The translations under genes and the position numbers were made by a program. Shown in pieces: positions 63,416-64,000 of a DNA stretch of 64,000 nt. Source of the stretch: Desulfofalx alkaliphila DSM 12257 (GTDB lineage Bacteria > Bacillota > Desulfotomaculia > Desulfotomaculales > Desulfohalotomaculaceae); the NCBI RefSeq assembly GCF_000711975.1, contig NZ_JONT01000001.1, positions 248,001 through 312,000 on the forward strand, given 5' to 3'. Below the pieces are notes generated by a model, which made no database searches, had not been told where the DNA came from, and saw only the letters and a program-made list of their open reading frames with translations. Within the stretch, counting starts at the first letter, position 1. Each line of letters opens with the position of its first letter.

Positions 63416-64000
63416 TTGCTTAACCGTATATATCGTGAGTTTTTAGCTGGTATTACTGTTGCCGTTGTAGCTTTGCCCCTGGCATTGGCCTTCGGTGTAG
63501 CTGCAACGGGTACACCGGAGGGTGCTTTATTTGGTCTTTATGGAGCTATTTTTGCTGGGTTCTTTGCTGCCTTATTTGGTGGAACTAAAGGACAAGTTAC
63601 CGGGCCCACCGGCCCCATCACAGTAGTTGCCACCGGGGTAATTGCTAAATTCGGTATTGAATTGGCTTTGGTTGTATTTATAATGGCGGGGATTATTCAA
63701 ATCGCTTTAGGCCTTTTGCGCCTAGGTTCCTATGTAAAGTATATCCCACATCCTGTGGTTTCAGGTTTTATGAACGGCATTGCTTTGATCATTATTCTAG
63801 GGCAATTGCAACATGTGCAAGACAATATTTTATTGGTTGCATTAACAATGGCCATTATTTATTTATCCGATAAATGGATCAAGTTTATGCCCAGTAGCCT
63901 GGTGGGACTAATTGGTGGTACCATTCTGGCTGTGGCCATTTTTCCTTCCTTAGAGGGATTTGCAGTTTCAGTACCGCTTTTGCATCAATTTTTTGTAAGT
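63416..64000 (+). CDS. SulP family anion transporter, N-terminal part
   Basis: The frame is open to the end of the window (195 codons), so the gene continues beyond it. The product begins MLNRIYREFLAGITVAVVALPLALAFGVAA, read over residues 1-30, and contains the SulP signature region with GGTKGQVTGPTGP (the substrate-binding helix start) and HPVVSGFMNGIALIIILG. SulP proteins carry sulfate, bicarbonate or other anions with Na or H; the STAS domain, if any, lies outside. The TTG at 63416 follows AGTGGGG. In a sulfate reducer it could import sulfate, but this is inference. Confidence 0.85.
   Translation, partial: MLNRIYREFLAGITVAVVALPLALAFGVAATGTPEGALFGLYGAIFAGFFAALFGGTKGQVTGPTGPITVVATGVIAKFGIELALVVFIMAGIIQIALGLLRLGSYVKYIPHPVVSGFMNGIALIIILGQLQHVQDNILLVALTMAIIYLSDKWIKFMPSSLVGLIGGTILAVAIFPSLEGFAVSVPLLHQFFVS

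Overview
The window is a chromosome segment from a spore-forming anaerobic Firmicute, most like the Peptococcaceae / Desulfotomaculum group of Clostridia. This rests on gene content and order only: a divIB-ylxW/X-sbp-ftsA-ftsZ cluster, spoIIGA-sigE-sigG followed by ylm genes, divIVA and ileS, an oxygen-sensitive class III ribonucleotide reductase (nrdD/nrdG), spore photoproduct lyase, an alpha/beta-type small acid-soluble spore protein, a split glycine decarboxylase, T-box leaders and a TRAP protein. Strong purine-rich ribosome binding sites and many GTG/TTG starts fit this group. No rRNA, tRNA, insertion sequence or prophage was seen.

Layout. 0-6 kb: the end of murA and a tightly packed division operon (divIB, two DUF881 proteins, sbp, ftsA, ftsZ), then spoIIM. 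6-7.4 kb: pheA on the minus strand behind a T-box leader with one specifier domain but two T-box/terminator modules. 7.6-10.8 kb: spoIIGA-sigE, sigG, a small membrane protein and ylmC. 10.8-20.3 kb: splB, nrdR-nrdD-nrdG, an FmdB-type zinc ribbon, a one-spacer CRISPR remnant without cas genes, a beta-CASP nuclease, pgeF and a PhoP/PhoR-like pair. 20.4-28.4 kb: HlyD-like protein, ylmE, sepF, proC, ylmG, ylmH, divIVA and T-box-controlled ileS. 28.5-33.7 kb: a small Cys-motif protein, a SASP and the gcvT-gcvH-gcvPA-gcvPB operon. 33.7-39.4 kb: a CDF metal exporter behind a probable NiCo riboswitch, an HTH regulator, a TauE/SafE exporter pair bracketed by two copies of a 52-nt element, and an orphan NtrC-like activator. 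39.4-49.5 kb: trmL, nth, a CoA-binding protein, CPBP protease, DUF4912 + GH57, a repeat-containing lipoprotein and dnaE. 49.5-54.7 kb: mtrB (TRAP), accDA, pfkA and pyk. 54.9-64 kb: dedA, an SGNH hydrolase, an unusual tandem-hairpin RNA, DUF1444, a HEAT-repeat protein, a SleB-like hydrolase, brnQ, a LUD protein, small unknown genes and the start of a SulP transporter.

The division, peptidoglycan, early-sporulation and DivIVA/SepF genes form one cell-division/sporulation neighbourhood, into which nucleotide-reduction, two-component and spore-DNA-repair genes have been placed. Metabolic genes cover glycine cleavage, malonyl-CoA synthesis and lower glycolysis. Several genes are controlled by RNA: two T-boxes, a probable metal riboswitch, and TRAP acting elsewhere.

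The most unusual object is the intergenic stretch 56297-56739. It carries its own promoter-like -10 element and a strong terminator, with about ten consecutive stem-loops between them. The best stems are 15-16 bp, several capped by GNRA loops. They pair on the plus strand only if G-U pairs are allowed, and different units keep the pairing with different sequences. I match it to no RNA family I know. Other points worth attention are the duplicated T-box module of pheA, a spore photoproduct lyase with Ala at the usual Cys141 position, and the CRISPR remnant.
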